Shown: positions 9,356 to 18,513, counted from the stretch's first letter. The stretch is 32,956 nt of DNA from an uncultured Chromatiaceae bacterium (GCA_945787735.1 CALZIQ010000024.1:2501-35456), one strand, 5' to 3'. A program made the numbers and translations. Notes: generated from the letters alone by a model not told the origin.

Positions 9356-10419
9356 ACCCCCGGTTACACCGATTCGTTTTATTGCTGGTATCACTTGCTC
9401 TGGCAGCCTGCAGCAGTGCCCCGCCGATGGAGGACTTCGATCCTCCCGTCTATCCCGCTGCACCCGACGAACCACGCTTTATCTTTGAGCGTTCACTGCG
9501 TTACAACACCAACGTAGAACCTCTCACTGCCAGCAAAAAGCTACGCCGTTATGCCACCGGCGAGGTCGATGACATCAAAGGCCTAGTCAAACCCTATGGC
9601 GTCGCCGCCCACAATGGACGTGTCTACGTCACCGACACGGTACAACGTTCGGTAGTCATGTTTGATATCAGCAACAGCAGCTACAAAGAATTTGGCAACG
9701 AAAAACCAGGCCAGCTGTTCAAACCAGTCGGCATTGATATCTCCAGCGAGGGGGAGGTGTTTGTTGCCGATGTCAGCGCCCAACGCATTGTCGTGTTTGA
9801 TTCTGAAGGGACTTTCCTGCGCTTTATCGGTGGCAAAGACCATTTCAGACGGCCGGCCGGTGTTGCTGTCTCCGCCGATGCCAGCAAAGTCTATGTTATC
9901 GACACCGGCGGCGTGGACAGCCAAGCACACCACATGTTTATCTTCGATGCCCATAGTGGTGAACATCTGTCCACCGTGGGTGAGCGTGGCAGTGAAGCCG
10001 GTCAGTTTAATCTGCCACTGCAGATCAGCAGCGCCGCAGATGGCACTGTCTATGTCGTCGACAAGGGTAACTTTCGCATCCAGTCTTTTGATGCCGACGG
10101 CAATCATCTGGCAAGCTTCGGCAGCATCGGTCGTTATCCGGGACAGTTTTTCAGCCCCAAAGGCGTTAGCACTGACAGAGATGGCAACATCTATGTGGTC
10201 GATACCGCCTTCGGCAACACCCAGATTTTCAACCCGGCTGGCGAACTATTGATGGTGATCGGCCAACGCGGCCAGTCCAGCGCCCCGGGCAATTACATGC
10301 TACCTGCCGGCATCGATGTAGATGAAGATGGGCGTATTTACATTGCCGACCAGTTTTTCAGGAAGGTGGATGTCTATAAACCGATAGGGCTGGAAGAAGA
10401 AAACAGCTCGGCGAAATAA
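9340..10419 (+). CDS. NHL-repeat beta-propeller lipoprotein
   Basis: Lipobox FVLLLVSLALAAC|SS; repeated blades such as VKPYGVAAHNGRVYVTDTVQRSVVMFD, FKPVGIDISSEGEVFVADVSAQRIVVFD and FFSPKGVSTDRDGNIYVVDTAFGNTQIF. Start could also be GTG 9331; overlaps the 3' end of the pentaheme gene. Confidence 0.9.
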   Translation: MPYQINPRLHRFVLLLVSLALAACSSAPPMEDFDPPVYPAAPDEPRFIFERSLRYNTNVEPLTASKKLRRYATGEVDDIKGLVKPYGVAAHNGRVYVTDTVQRSVVMFDISNSSYKEFGNEKPGQLFKPVGIDISSEGEVFVADVSAQRIVVFDSEGTFLRFIGGKDHFRRPAGVAVSADASKVYVIDTGGVDSQAHHMFIFDAHSGEHLSTVGERGSEAGQFNLPLQISSAADGTVYVVDKGNFRIQSFDADGNHLASFGSIGRYPGQFFSPKGVSTDRDGNIYVVDTAFGNTQIFNPAGELLMVIGQRGQSSAPGNYMLPAGIDVDEDGRIYIADQFFRKVDVYKPIGLEEENSSAK

Positions 10420-12882
10420 TTAGAGTTTCCAGGGTGAACAACGCAACCACTCAATCAGGTCATCGGCCGTTACCGGCGGGCACATGTAATATCCCTGCAC
10501 CGCATCACACCCCATCTCTTTGAGCGTGTCATAAATCTGTTTGCTTTCCACCCCTTCAGCCACCACAGTAATCCCAATATTGTGAGCCAAGTCGATGATG
10601 GAGCGAACGATCACGGCATCACTTTCATCCTCCAGCATGCCGCTGACAAAGGACTTGTCGATCTTGAGCTCATCCACAGGCATCTGTTTCAGATGCGCCA
10701 ACGAAGAATAGCCGGTGCCAAAGTCATCGATCGACAGCTTTACCCCCATGGTGCTGAGACTATTTAAGACCTCGAGCGCACGACCAGGGTCGGCCATAAT
10801 CGCCGTCTCTGTAATCTCTAGTCGCAGACGACAGGCATTCGCCCCATTCTCTTCAATCAGATGTGCCACCTTATCTGGAAAACGCGGATCTTGCAGATTA
10901 CGCACAGACAGATTTACTGCCACATCCATCTGCATATCGTCATCATGAAAATTGCTGCACGTATTCAGCCCCGCTTTAAGCGCCCAAAGACTCAAAGGTG
11001 CAATCAGGCCGGTCTGCTCTGCCAGCGGCACAAACTCATCTGGATACATCAAACCATGCTCAGGATGGCGCCAACGCACTAATGATTCCACGCCACAGAC
11101 CTTGCCCGAACTGAGATCGACCTTGGGTTGGAAGTAGAGCTGTAACTGATTCTGCTCGATCCCACCGCGCAATTCACCCAGCAGGGCAAGGTTGCGTAGG
11201 CTATGCTGATCACTGGAGGGATCATACACCGCTGCACCGCGATGCTCGCGCTTGGCCACATACATAGCCACATCGGCGCGTTGAAGCAGGGTCACCTCAT
11301 CCTCACCATGCTGTGGGTATTGGGTAATGCCGATACTCCCTCCCACATGCAGGACCTGCTCACCGATCGAAAGTGGCTCCTCGATTGCATTCAACAATTT
11401 ATCTGCAAGCGAGCGGGCCTGCTCCAGAGTGGTATTGGGCAGCAGGATTGCGAACTCGTCACCGCCGAGACGGGCTATGGTATCCGACTCACGCAGAATT
11501 TCACGCATACGTTCCGATACCTGTTGCAATACCGCATCACCATATTGATGCCCCAGCGTGTCATTTATATCCTTGAATCGATCCAGATCCATCACCAGCA
11601 AAGCCAGCTCATGGTGCTCGCGCTGCGCCAGCAAGATGCCTTGGCGAATACGATCAGACAATAGAGAGCGGTTGGGTAATTCGGTCAAGGCATCATGCAA
11701 GGCCTGATGCTGCAAGGCCTCAGTCTGACGTTTGTTTTCAGTTATATCCCGACCGATTGCAACAAAGAAACGTCGTTCACCGATATGCATCTCACTCAGG
11801 GCGAGTTCGAGCGGAAAATTTGAACCATCCTTACGCTGACCAACAAGTTCCGTGCGGTTATTGATCAGCCGGCCTTTACCAGTGACCAGATAACGGTGGA
11901 TATATCGGTCATGCTCCTTGCCATAGGGTTCCGGCATCAGCACCGAAACATTCTGACCGATCAAATCATCCGGTTCGTAACCGAACATCTTTTCGACGGC
12001 ATGATTAATGGTATCGATAACGCCATTTTCATCGGTAGTGATAATGGCATCAAACGCATTTTCGGTGACGGCTCGTATGCGCGTCTCATTGGAAACTAGA
12101 TCTTCCTGCATCTGGTTGAACACTGAAGCAACCTGACCCAACTCATCACGCCACTGCATTGGCAGCTCTACATGGCGCTCACCCGCCCCGACCTGCATAA
12201 TGGCGTCTTTGAGGCGATTAATCGGATTCAACACGCTGACACGCAAAATCACCAACACTGTCAGCGCAATCATCAACACCAGCAAAGCGGCAATCGCCCA
12301 AAGGCTGATGCGCATTGACTCGATCCTCGCTACTCCCTTCTCACGCGACAGACTCAACTTTAATACACCACGCAGAGGACTGGGATCATAACCGTGACAG
12401 GTCAAACATTCCGTATTGGCCTCGATAGGTTGCAATACGGTGATCTCATCACGAAAACGCAGATCCAGCGCCACTTCGCCCTGCAACGCCTTTGTAAAAC
12501 TTCCTTCCGTGGGCATAGGCACATGCTGAGGCGGTGTCGACTCGCGTTCAAACACTGTATCACCAAGAAATTCATTTACTTGCTTGACCGAGGAAAGATC
12601 AGTAAAAGCCTCCACCCCATCGCGCCGCAGCACTTCAATATCCACTACCCCGGGGGCACCATGCATACTGTCGAGCCATTCGCGAGCCATCACCCCCTGG
12701 CCATTCAGCATCAGGATACGCAGACTGGCCAGCAAGGTCTGCGCATGGCTTCTAGCCTGGTCTATCTCTTCATTCTGGATTGCACGTGTAAGCTGACGCT
12801 CGATAAGGACGCCCGACACCAGCACCAGTACCAACAGCACTGACGATAAAATCAGCGCCAAGCGTATACCAAGACTCTTCAC
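10420..12882 (-). CDS. Membrane c-di-GMP signalling protein: periplasmic CxxCH sensor, HAMP, PAS, GGDEF, EAL
   Basis: Two TM segments flanking a periplasmic region with ANTECLTCHGYDPSPLRGVLKLSLS; HAMP; PAS (NVSVLMPEPYGKEHDRYIHRYLVTG); ARLGGDEFAIL; EAL-type domain beginning VCGVESLVRWRHPEHG with DDFGTGYSSL. Confidence 0.93.
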   Translation of the reverse strand: MKSLGIRLALILSSVLLVLVLVSGVLIERQLTRAIQNEEIDQARSHAQTLLASLRILMLNGQGVMAREWLDSMHGAPGVVDIEVLRRDGVEAFTDLSSVKQVNEFLGDTVFERESTPPQHVPMPTEGSFTKALQGEVALDLRFRDEITVLQPIEANTECLTCHGYDPSPLRGVLKLSLSREKGVARIESMRISLWAIAALLVLMIALTVLVILRVSVLNPINRLKDAIMQVGAGERHVELPMQWRDELGQVASVFNQMQEDLVSNETRIRAVTENAFDAIITTDENGVIDTINHAVEKMFGYEPDDLIGQNVSVLMPEPYGKEHDRYIHRYLVTGKGRLINNRTELVGQRKDGSNFPLELALSEMHIGERRFFVAIGRDITENKRQTEALQHQALHDALTELPNRSLLSDRIRQGILLAQREHHELALLVMDLDRFKDINDTLGHQYGDAVLQQVSERMREILRESDTIARLGGDEFAILLPNTTLEQARSLADKLLNAIEEPLSIGEQVLHVGGSIGITQYPQHGEDEVTLLQRADVAMYVAKREHRGAAVYDPSSDQHSLRNLALLGELRGGIEQNQLQLYFQPKVDLSSGKVCGVESLVRWRHPEHGLMYPDEFVPLAEQTGLIAPLSLWALKAGLNTCSNFHDDDMQMDVAVNLSVRNLQDPRFPDKVAHLIEENGANACRLRLEITETAIMADPGRALEVLNSLSTMGVKLSIDDFGTGYSSLAHLKQMPVDELKIDKSFVSGMLEDESDAVIVRSIIDLAHNIGITVVAEGVESKQIYDTLKEMGCDAVQGYYMCPPVTADDLIEWLRCSPWKL

Positions 12883-12902
12883 AACAATAACCAGTTAAGC
12901 GC

Positions 12903-14129
12903 CTATTGGCCCCAACCCTGCTCGATGTGAGCAACCCCACCGTAGCTGCCGATCCATAAATCCCCCGCCCGACCATTGGTCATGGAAAAGACGTTTTCTG
13001 CATACAGACCATCATTCATAGTTTTGACGGAAAAAGTCTCACTGGCACGATCAAACCTTGCAAGACCCTTGCTGGTGCCAATCCAGAGATTCTCCTGCGG
13101 ATCGAGATAAAGCATGAAGATATGATTGGCCGGCAGACCGTCAAATGAAGTGTAATTCGTCCACTCACCATCCTTAAAACGCGCCAGTCCGGCGCCCCAG
13201 GTGCCGGCCCAAACGGTGCCGTCCTGCTGCACCTGCATGGAGATGACATAATTCGGATTGTAGGCCACATTCACATTTTGCAGCCCCTGCTCCTCTTTCT
13301 GGCGGGAATGGTGCATCGAGGCCTGCCCTGGGTCGCTCTTAAACTGAATCGCATTCTTCACGATTTCATAGTCGGCACCCAAGCCTTCCTCATGCTGCCA
13401 GTTGGTCCACTGATTATCTCGATATAAGGCCAACCCAGCCTCGGTGGCCAGCCAGATATCGCCATTGGCGCCCTCTTCCACGCCGTAAACCCAGGGGTTT
13501 GGCAGGCCGCCATTGGTATTTTCTACCGTAAAGGTTTGCCAGGCATCCGGATTATCAAAATCACCGCCACGGACAAGATTGGCGCCTGACCAGGTGGCAA
13601 TCCAAACATCACCATTGGCAAGTTTCATCACGTCATAGACAAACTGGTCCGCCAGACCTTGGGGAATATTGATGATCTGCCAGGTATCGGCCTCGGGATC
13701 GAACAGGGCCAGGCCTCCACCATAAGTGCCAATCGCCATACGGTGATCCAGACGACTGATATGAAAAATGCCATTGGATAACAGCCCCGCATTTTTATTA
13801 TTGAACAGTTGGTAATCATCCAGCTCGGTATCGTAACGGATCACCCCGCCCGAGGTGCCAACCCAAACATACTGGCCATCGGCATAGATGCTTTTGACAT
13901 TGCGGTTGCCTACCCGGAAGTGGCTAAAGCGCGGACCATCGGCGGCATCGGGAAACAAGGCCACGTCACGTTGCGCCTTTTGTTGTGTCGCAGGCGCGCT
14001 TGCTGCAGCTGGCTTCTGTTTAGCCACCGGCGCGTCACTACCACCTTGCTGTCCCAGTTGAAAGGCAGCTACGATGACAGCGGCGCCGACCAGCACGCCC
14101 AGTGCCACGAGAGTTGGATTAAACTTCAT
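12903..14129 (-). CDS. Membrane-anchored two-component-regulator-type propeller protein without kinase domain
   Basis: N-terminal TM MKFNPTLVALGVLVGAAVIVAAFQLG; repeats VWVGTSGGVIRYD, VWIATWSGANLVRG, IWLATEAGLALY, VWAGTWGAGLARF, LWIGTSKGLARFD, LWIGSYGGVAHI. Confidence 0.88.
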   Translation of the reverse strand: MKFNPTLVALGVLVGAAVIVAAFQLGQQGGSDAPVAKQKPAAASAPATQQKAQRDVALFPDAADGPRFSHFRVGNRNVKSIYADGQYVWVGTSGGVIRYDTELDDYQLFNNKNAGLLSNGIFHISRLDHRMAIGTYGGGLALFDPEADTWQIINIPQGLADQFVYDVMKLANGDVWIATWSGANLVRGGDFDNPDAWQTFTVENTNGGLPNPWVYGVEEGANGDIWLATEAGLALYRDNQWTNWQHEEGLGADYEIVKNAIQFKSDPGQASMHHSRQKEEQGLQNVNVAYNPNYVISMQVQQDGTVWAGTWGAGLARFKDGEWTNYTSFDGLPANHIFMLYLDPQENLWIGTSKGLARFDRASETFSVKTMNDGLYAENVFSMTNGRAGDLWIGSYGGVAHIEQGWGQ

Positions 14130-15256
14130 TCTGCTTCACCTGCATCCTGTTCTGTTTCAGCCTGTTGGCCAAAACGGGTCACGCCGCCGCGTGTGCCGAC
14201 CCAAACCTCATTGTTGGGTAAGACGGCTATGGTGTAGACATGCTCAGATAACAAGCCATCTTCGCGGCCATAGTTGTACCAGCGCTCACCATCGAAACGA
14301 CTCAAGCCGCGATTGGTGCCAAACCAGAAATTTCCGTCATCGCCCTCGGCAATACTGTAGACGATGTTACCGGCCAGGCCATTCTTGATGCTGTAATTAT
14401 TCCACTTTTCACCATCGAAACGACTCACACCGCCCCCCCAGGTGCCAGCCCATACCTGGTCGTTTTTGTCCACGTGGATTGAAAAAATATAGTTGGGGTT
14501 GTAGGTAGACTGGCCTTCAGCCATTACATTTAGATCGTGACGCTCACGCGTACCCAGTCCGGTATTGAGGCTAATGGGCAGGTTTTCATCATTCGCGGCA
14601 CCCAAGCCCTCTTTGTGGGTCCAGGCACGCCAGCGCTCACCATTAAACATAGAGACACCACCTTCGGTGCCAAACCAGACCTGCTGTTTTGAGTCGACGC
14701 CAATACCGTAGACCCACTCATTCACAAGCTCATCGAAATAGGTCTTGAATTCGCCCGTGGCCGGATCCCACAAATTGGCGCCGGCCCAGGTGCCGATCCA
14801 GACCTTGCCATCGGCCTGTTGATTGAAACTGTAGACCCAGTAATCGGCCAGACCATGCATGGGGAAAAACACCTGCCAGTCATCCGCCTTGTAACGCGAA
14901 CTGCCGCCGCCATTGGTACCAAACCATTTATAGTCATCCTGATCAACAAAGATGGCAAACACATATTCATTGGCCAGACCATCGGCACGGGTAAAGGTAT
15001 TGCGGGGGGATTGATCGGTCAGATTCACTTCATGCACACCGACCGAGGTACCAACCCAGATGCTGTTCGCCGTCGGATCCAAGGCTAGCGAACGCACATA
15101 GACCTCGCGGCCAACCTCGAAGGCATCAATAACCTTCCATGGGTCAATTACCTCAGTTGACTGATCCGCGACCGCAGTGGCATCCGGTTTTGATTCCTGC
15201 GAATCGGAACATCCCGCTGCCAGCAGAGCAGCGAACAACAGGGCAAATACCCGCAT
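14126..15256 (-). CDS. Two-component-regulator-type propeller lipoprotein, paralog of 12903..14129
   Basis: Lipobox MRVFALLFAALLAAGC|SD; repeats IWVGTSVGVHEV, VWIGTWAGANLWD, VWFGTEGGVSMF, VWAGTWGGGVSRFD, FWFGTNRGLSRFD, VWVGTRGGVTRFG. Its 3' end overlaps the next gene by 4 nt. Confidence 0.9.
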   Translation of the reverse strand: MRVFALLFAALLAAGCSDSQESKPDATAVADQSTEVIDPWKVIDAFEVGREVYVRSLALDPTANSIWVGTSVGVHEVNLTDQSPRNTFTRADGLANEYVFAIFVDQDDYKWFGTNGGGSSRYKADDWQVFFPMHGLADYWVYSFNQQADGKVWIGTWAGANLWDPATGEFKTYFDELVNEWVYGIGVDSKQQVWFGTEGGVSMFNGERWRAWTHKEGLGAANDENLPISLNTGLGTRERHDLNVMAEGQSTYNPNYIFSIHVDKNDQVWAGTWGGGVSRFDGEKWNNYSIKNGLAGNIVYSIAEGDDGNFWFGTNRGLSRFDGERWYNYGREDGLLSEHVYTIAVLPNNEVWVGTRGGVTRFGQQAETEQDAGEAE

Positions 15257-15576
15257 TATTTGAAGGTTCTCAGATGGGAAATTACATCCAGGATATCCTG
15301 GGTGGACATCAGGCCACGATAGGCGGGCATCATTCCACGGCCCTGTTCTATTACCTCAACCAATACAGGATCAGCTGTGAACAGTGTGCGGTCACGGCCA
15401 AAATCCGGCGTGCCGGGCATCATGCCCTGCCCCTTGGGACCGTGACAACTAGAACAATGCATATTGTAAAGCTTGGCGCCATTGCGCGGATCGGCGGCCA
15501 GCGCCTCTGCACCAAACATCCACCCGCTCAGGGCAACAAGCAGGACCATCAGACCGACGCGTTTTTTAGCTCTCAT
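15256..15576 (-). CDS. Monoheme cytochrome c, secreted
   Basis: Signal peptide MRAKKRVGLMVLLVALSGWMFGAEALAA; CSSCHGPKGQGMMPGTPDF...GMMPAYRGLMSTQDILDVISHLRTF. Confidence 0.9.
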   Translation of the reverse strand: MRAKKRVGLMVLLVALSGWMFGAEALAADPRNGAKLYNMHCSSCHGPKGQGMMPGTPDFGRDRTLFTADPVLVEVIEQGRGMMPAYRGLMSTQDILDVISHLRTFK

Positions 15577-15663
15577 CAAATAAGCTCTCTTTAAGTTGAC
15601 ACACACAAAACGACCATGATTTTACCATTTCAGCGTCTCGCTGTCGTCGCTACAGACGCCAGG

Positions 15664-16212
15664 CTACTGCAATTCGGCGTAATCACCGCCATAGGCCTTT
15701 TCAAGTAATTCAATCACTTCCGGGCGCTGCCATTCCCGCGGCCCAGTGATCCGCTGAATGAAGCGACCATCCGGGGCAATCAATAGGGTATAGGGAAATA
15801 GCTGCACGCCTAGCTTGTCGGTGGCAATGGTCCCGGCGAGATCGATATAAGTAGCAAAGCTCACACCTTTGTCGATCAGGTATTCGCGCACCAGATGATC
15901 GTCCTCATCCTGCGCCATACCCAGCACAGCAAAGCGCTCATTGTCGAGGCTATCACTCAGTTGTTGCAGATTGGGCATTTCGCGCCGGCAGGGCTCACAC
16001 CAGGTGGCCCACAGATTCAGCACCACCAATTTGCCGCGGTAATCTGTGATTGAATCGGATGCAGCGCCATCCAACCGAGGCAGGGAAATATTGGGGAAGG
16101 GTTCGCCGACCGTAAGCTTATCCGTTAATGGCTCGGTCTGGCTGCAGCCGGACAGGCCGATGAAGCAGAGCAACAAACTCCATCGCCAGCTCTGTTTCAG
16201 CGCTTGCCCCAT
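15664..16212 (-). CDS. TlpA/ResA-like thioredoxin-fold lipoprotein
   Basis: LLLCFIGLSGC|SQ lipobox; VVLNLWATWCEPCRREMPNLQQL active site. Confidence 0.9.
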   Translation of the reverse strand: MGQALKQSWRWSLLLCFIGLSGCSQTEPLTDKLTVGEPFPNISLPRLDGAASDSITDYRGKLVVLNLWATWCEPCRREMPNLQQLSDSLDNERFAVLGMAQDEDDHLVREYLIDKGVSFATYIDLAGTIATDKLGVQLFPYTLLIAPDGRFIQRITGPREWQRPEVIELLEKAYGGDYAELQ

Positions 16213-16223
16213 TACACATCCGC

Positions 16224-17510
16224 TCAGGGCACGATGCTATCGATGACAATCTCCAGCCCTTCGGAACCGACTGCTACCGCGCCGCTCGCGCCTTGCAGAT
16301 CACCGCTTTGTGGCATGGCATTGCCGCTGCTGGATATACGTGCGCCGACAACCACCTGACTAAAGTTCGCCATGCTCATGCTCGGCATCATGGCCATGCT
16401 CTCATCCAGGCTGAATTCGAGCGGCAGTTCGCTTACCTGGCCTCGCAGGATAGCCAGTGGCATCGGTGGGCCATTCACGGCACGGGCAAACACAAACAAG
16501 GTGTCGTCCGGCGACGTCTTACTCTTCAGGTCTGCCGTAATTCTGACGTGTCCCGCAACCCTGGCAGGGCCAGCCATGGCCGTCTGCTCGCTCGCCGCTT
16601 CCGGCATGGCCTGCGGTATAGGTGCCTGGCCAAACTCCCCGGCCAGCTGCCGTTGTCGATAAGATTCAGCCTCGGCGATATTGGCGCGCATCGCCTCATA
16701 ATCCTCAGAGTCTGGCGGTAGCATATTCATCAAACGCCCCCAATACTCAATCGAGCCAGTAAAATCACCGCGCTCAAACAGACCGGTGCCAGCCAGCCAC
16801 AATGCCTTCTGGTTGTTCGGGTCAACAGCCAACGCCCGTTGCAGCATCTCCATCGGCTTGCCTTCTAAACTCTCGCCACCGGCCATCGCCAACGCATCTG
16901 CATAGTCGGCCAGCACATTGGCATCTTCACCAGCAAACTGAATGGCGTTTTCATAGGCCATCACCGCCTCGTTATAACGCCCCAGCACCGACATGGAACG
17001 GCCCAACATCACCCAGCCCTCAATATCCTGTGGATTTTCCTGCAGACGTTGCGACAGCTTCGACACCATCATCTCGATCTGCTGCGCCATATTCGTCTCG
17101 TCACCGTGCGGTGAGGTCTCAGGCTGAACCAGCATTTGCGGGTTCATGGCATCGGGGTTGCCCAGCTCGTCATACATCAGCACCGCCACAAGCGGCACTA
17201 GCAGCACAACCACGCCAGCAGTGGTAAGACTCAGACTCTTGCCTGTTTTGCCTGTGTCTTGCTCAGCAGCGGCAACGTCTTCCAGCAAACGACGTTCGAT
17301 TTCAGCACGACTCTTTTCGTATTGCTCCTGATTGACATCATCAGCAGCTAGGTCGATATCAAGCTCTTCCAGCTGGTTTTTATAGATGGAAATATTGACC
17401 GCGCGGCGCTCAACTTCGGCCGCGCTTTCCTTGCGCAGAAACAACGGCGGCACAACAAACAACAATGCCGCGCCAATGAGGCACGCGGCCACAACCCAGA
17501 ATACCGTCAT
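16224..17510 (-). CDS. ccmI: c-type cytochrome biogenesis protein CcmI
   Basis: N-terminal TM plus RRAVNISIYKNQLEELDIDLAADDVNQEQYEKSRAEIERRLLED; TPR region; adjacent to ccmH. Confidence 0.92.
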   Translation of the reverse strand: MTVFWVVAACLIGAALLFVVPPLFLRKESAAEVERRAVNISIYKNQLEELDIDLAADDVNQEQYEKSRAEIERRLLEDVAAAEQDTGKTGKSLSLTTAGVVVLLVPLVAVLMYDELGNPDAMNPQMLVQPETSPHGDETNMAQQIEMMVSKLSQRLQENPQDIEGWVMLGRSMSVLGRYNEAVMAYENAIQFAGEDANVLADYADALAMAGGESLEGKPMEMLQRALAVDPNNQKALWLAGTGLFERGDFTGSIEYWGRLMNMLPPDSEDYEAMRANIAEAESYRQRQLAGEFGQAPIPQAMPEAASEQTAMAGPARVAGHVRITADLKSKTSPDDTLFVFARAVNGPPMPLAILRGQVSELPLEFSLDESMAMMPSMSMANFSQVVVGARISSSGNAMPQSGDLQGASGAVAVGSEGLEIVIDSIVP

Positions 17511-17989
17511 GCCTTATTCTCTCCCGATCCTTCCTTGAGCAATTCCGCGGCACGGCGGTGCTCTTCATCTGTCAGCGGTGCTTCTTCGATCTTTTTACGC
17601 CGGCCCAGCACATTGCTGTAAAGCACAAGTATCCCAACCCCTAACAGGATAAAAGGACCAAACCAGAGCAGAAAGGTGCTCGCCTTGAAGGGCGGTCGGT
17701 AGCGAACATAATCGCCATAACGCTGAACCATGAAGTCCACCACTTCGCGATCATTCATGCCAGTCTCCATCATTTCCTGGATTTGGCCGCGCATATCCAC
17801 AGCGAAATCGGAATTGGAATCGGCCAGCGATTGCCCCTGACAGACCAGGCAACGCAACTCTTCTGATACTCCCATCACACGCGCATGTATCTCGGGATCA
17901 CCGCCGATATACTCGGCCTCTTTGGCCTGCACCTGATAAGACAGCTGCAACGACAGGCACAACAGTGCCAATACTAAAATCTTTTTCAT
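17507..17989 (-). CDS. ccmH: Cytochrome c-type biogenesis protein CcmH
   Basis: LRCLVCQGQSLADSNSDFAVDMRGQIQEMMETG. Confidence 0.95.
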   Translation of the reverse strand: MKKILVLALLCLSLQLSYQVQAKEAEYIGGDPEIHARVMGVSEELRCLVCQGQSLADSNSDFAVDMRGQIQEMMETGMNDREVVDFMVQRYGDYVRYRPPFKASTFLLWFGPFILLGVGILVLYSNVLGRRKKIEEAPLTDEEHRRAAELLKEGSGENKA

Positions 17990-18513
17990 TAACCTTTTAA
18001 CTCTCTTACCAGGGGCAGGATGGTGTCTTGCAGGGCTTGCGGTGTTACCGGGCCGGTATGTTTGTAGCGAATCACACCCTGCTTGTCGATGACATAGGTC
18101 TCCGGCACACCGTATACACCATAATCAACACCGACACGACCATTAAGATCGTGCGCGCTCATAACATAGGGATTACCAAAATCTTGCAACCACTCGATGG
18201 CCGCATCGCGCTCATCCTTGTAATTCAAACCGTAGATAGGCACTTCACCGCTGCGAGCCAACTGCATGAATACCGGGTGTTCCTGGCGACAGGAAACACA
18301 CCACGAGGCCCACACATTTAACAACCACACCTTACCCAGGTTGCTGTCTCGGCTAATTATCTGCTCCGCCTCATGCAACTGGCTTAGCTCAAATTGCGGT
18401 GCCGGTTTGCCTACCAGCGGTGACGGCACATCACGCGGGTTAAGACTGAGACCGAAATAGAGAAAACCCACCATGACCACAAAAATCACCAAGGGCACTA
18501 AATAACGAACCAT
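17989..18513 (-). CDS. ccmG: Thiol:disulfide interchange protein CcmG/DsbE
   Basis: Membrane anchor; VWLLNVWASWCVSCRQEHPVFMQLA; YGVYGVPETYVIDKQGVIRYKHTGPV. Confidence 0.95.
   Translation of the reverse strand: MVRYLVPLVIFVVMVGFLYFGLSLNPRDVPSPLVGKPAPQFELSQLHEAEQIISRDSNLGKVWLLNVWASWCVSCRQEHPVFMQLARSGEVPIYGLNYKDERDAAIEWLQDFGNPYVMSAHDLNGRVGVDYGVYGVPETYVIDKQGVIRYKHTGPVTPQALQDTILPLVRELKG

Noticed and set aside
9583-10107. 174-aa minus-strand ORF antisense to the NHL gene
   Set aside because: Mirrors repetitive propeller codons; no independent motif.
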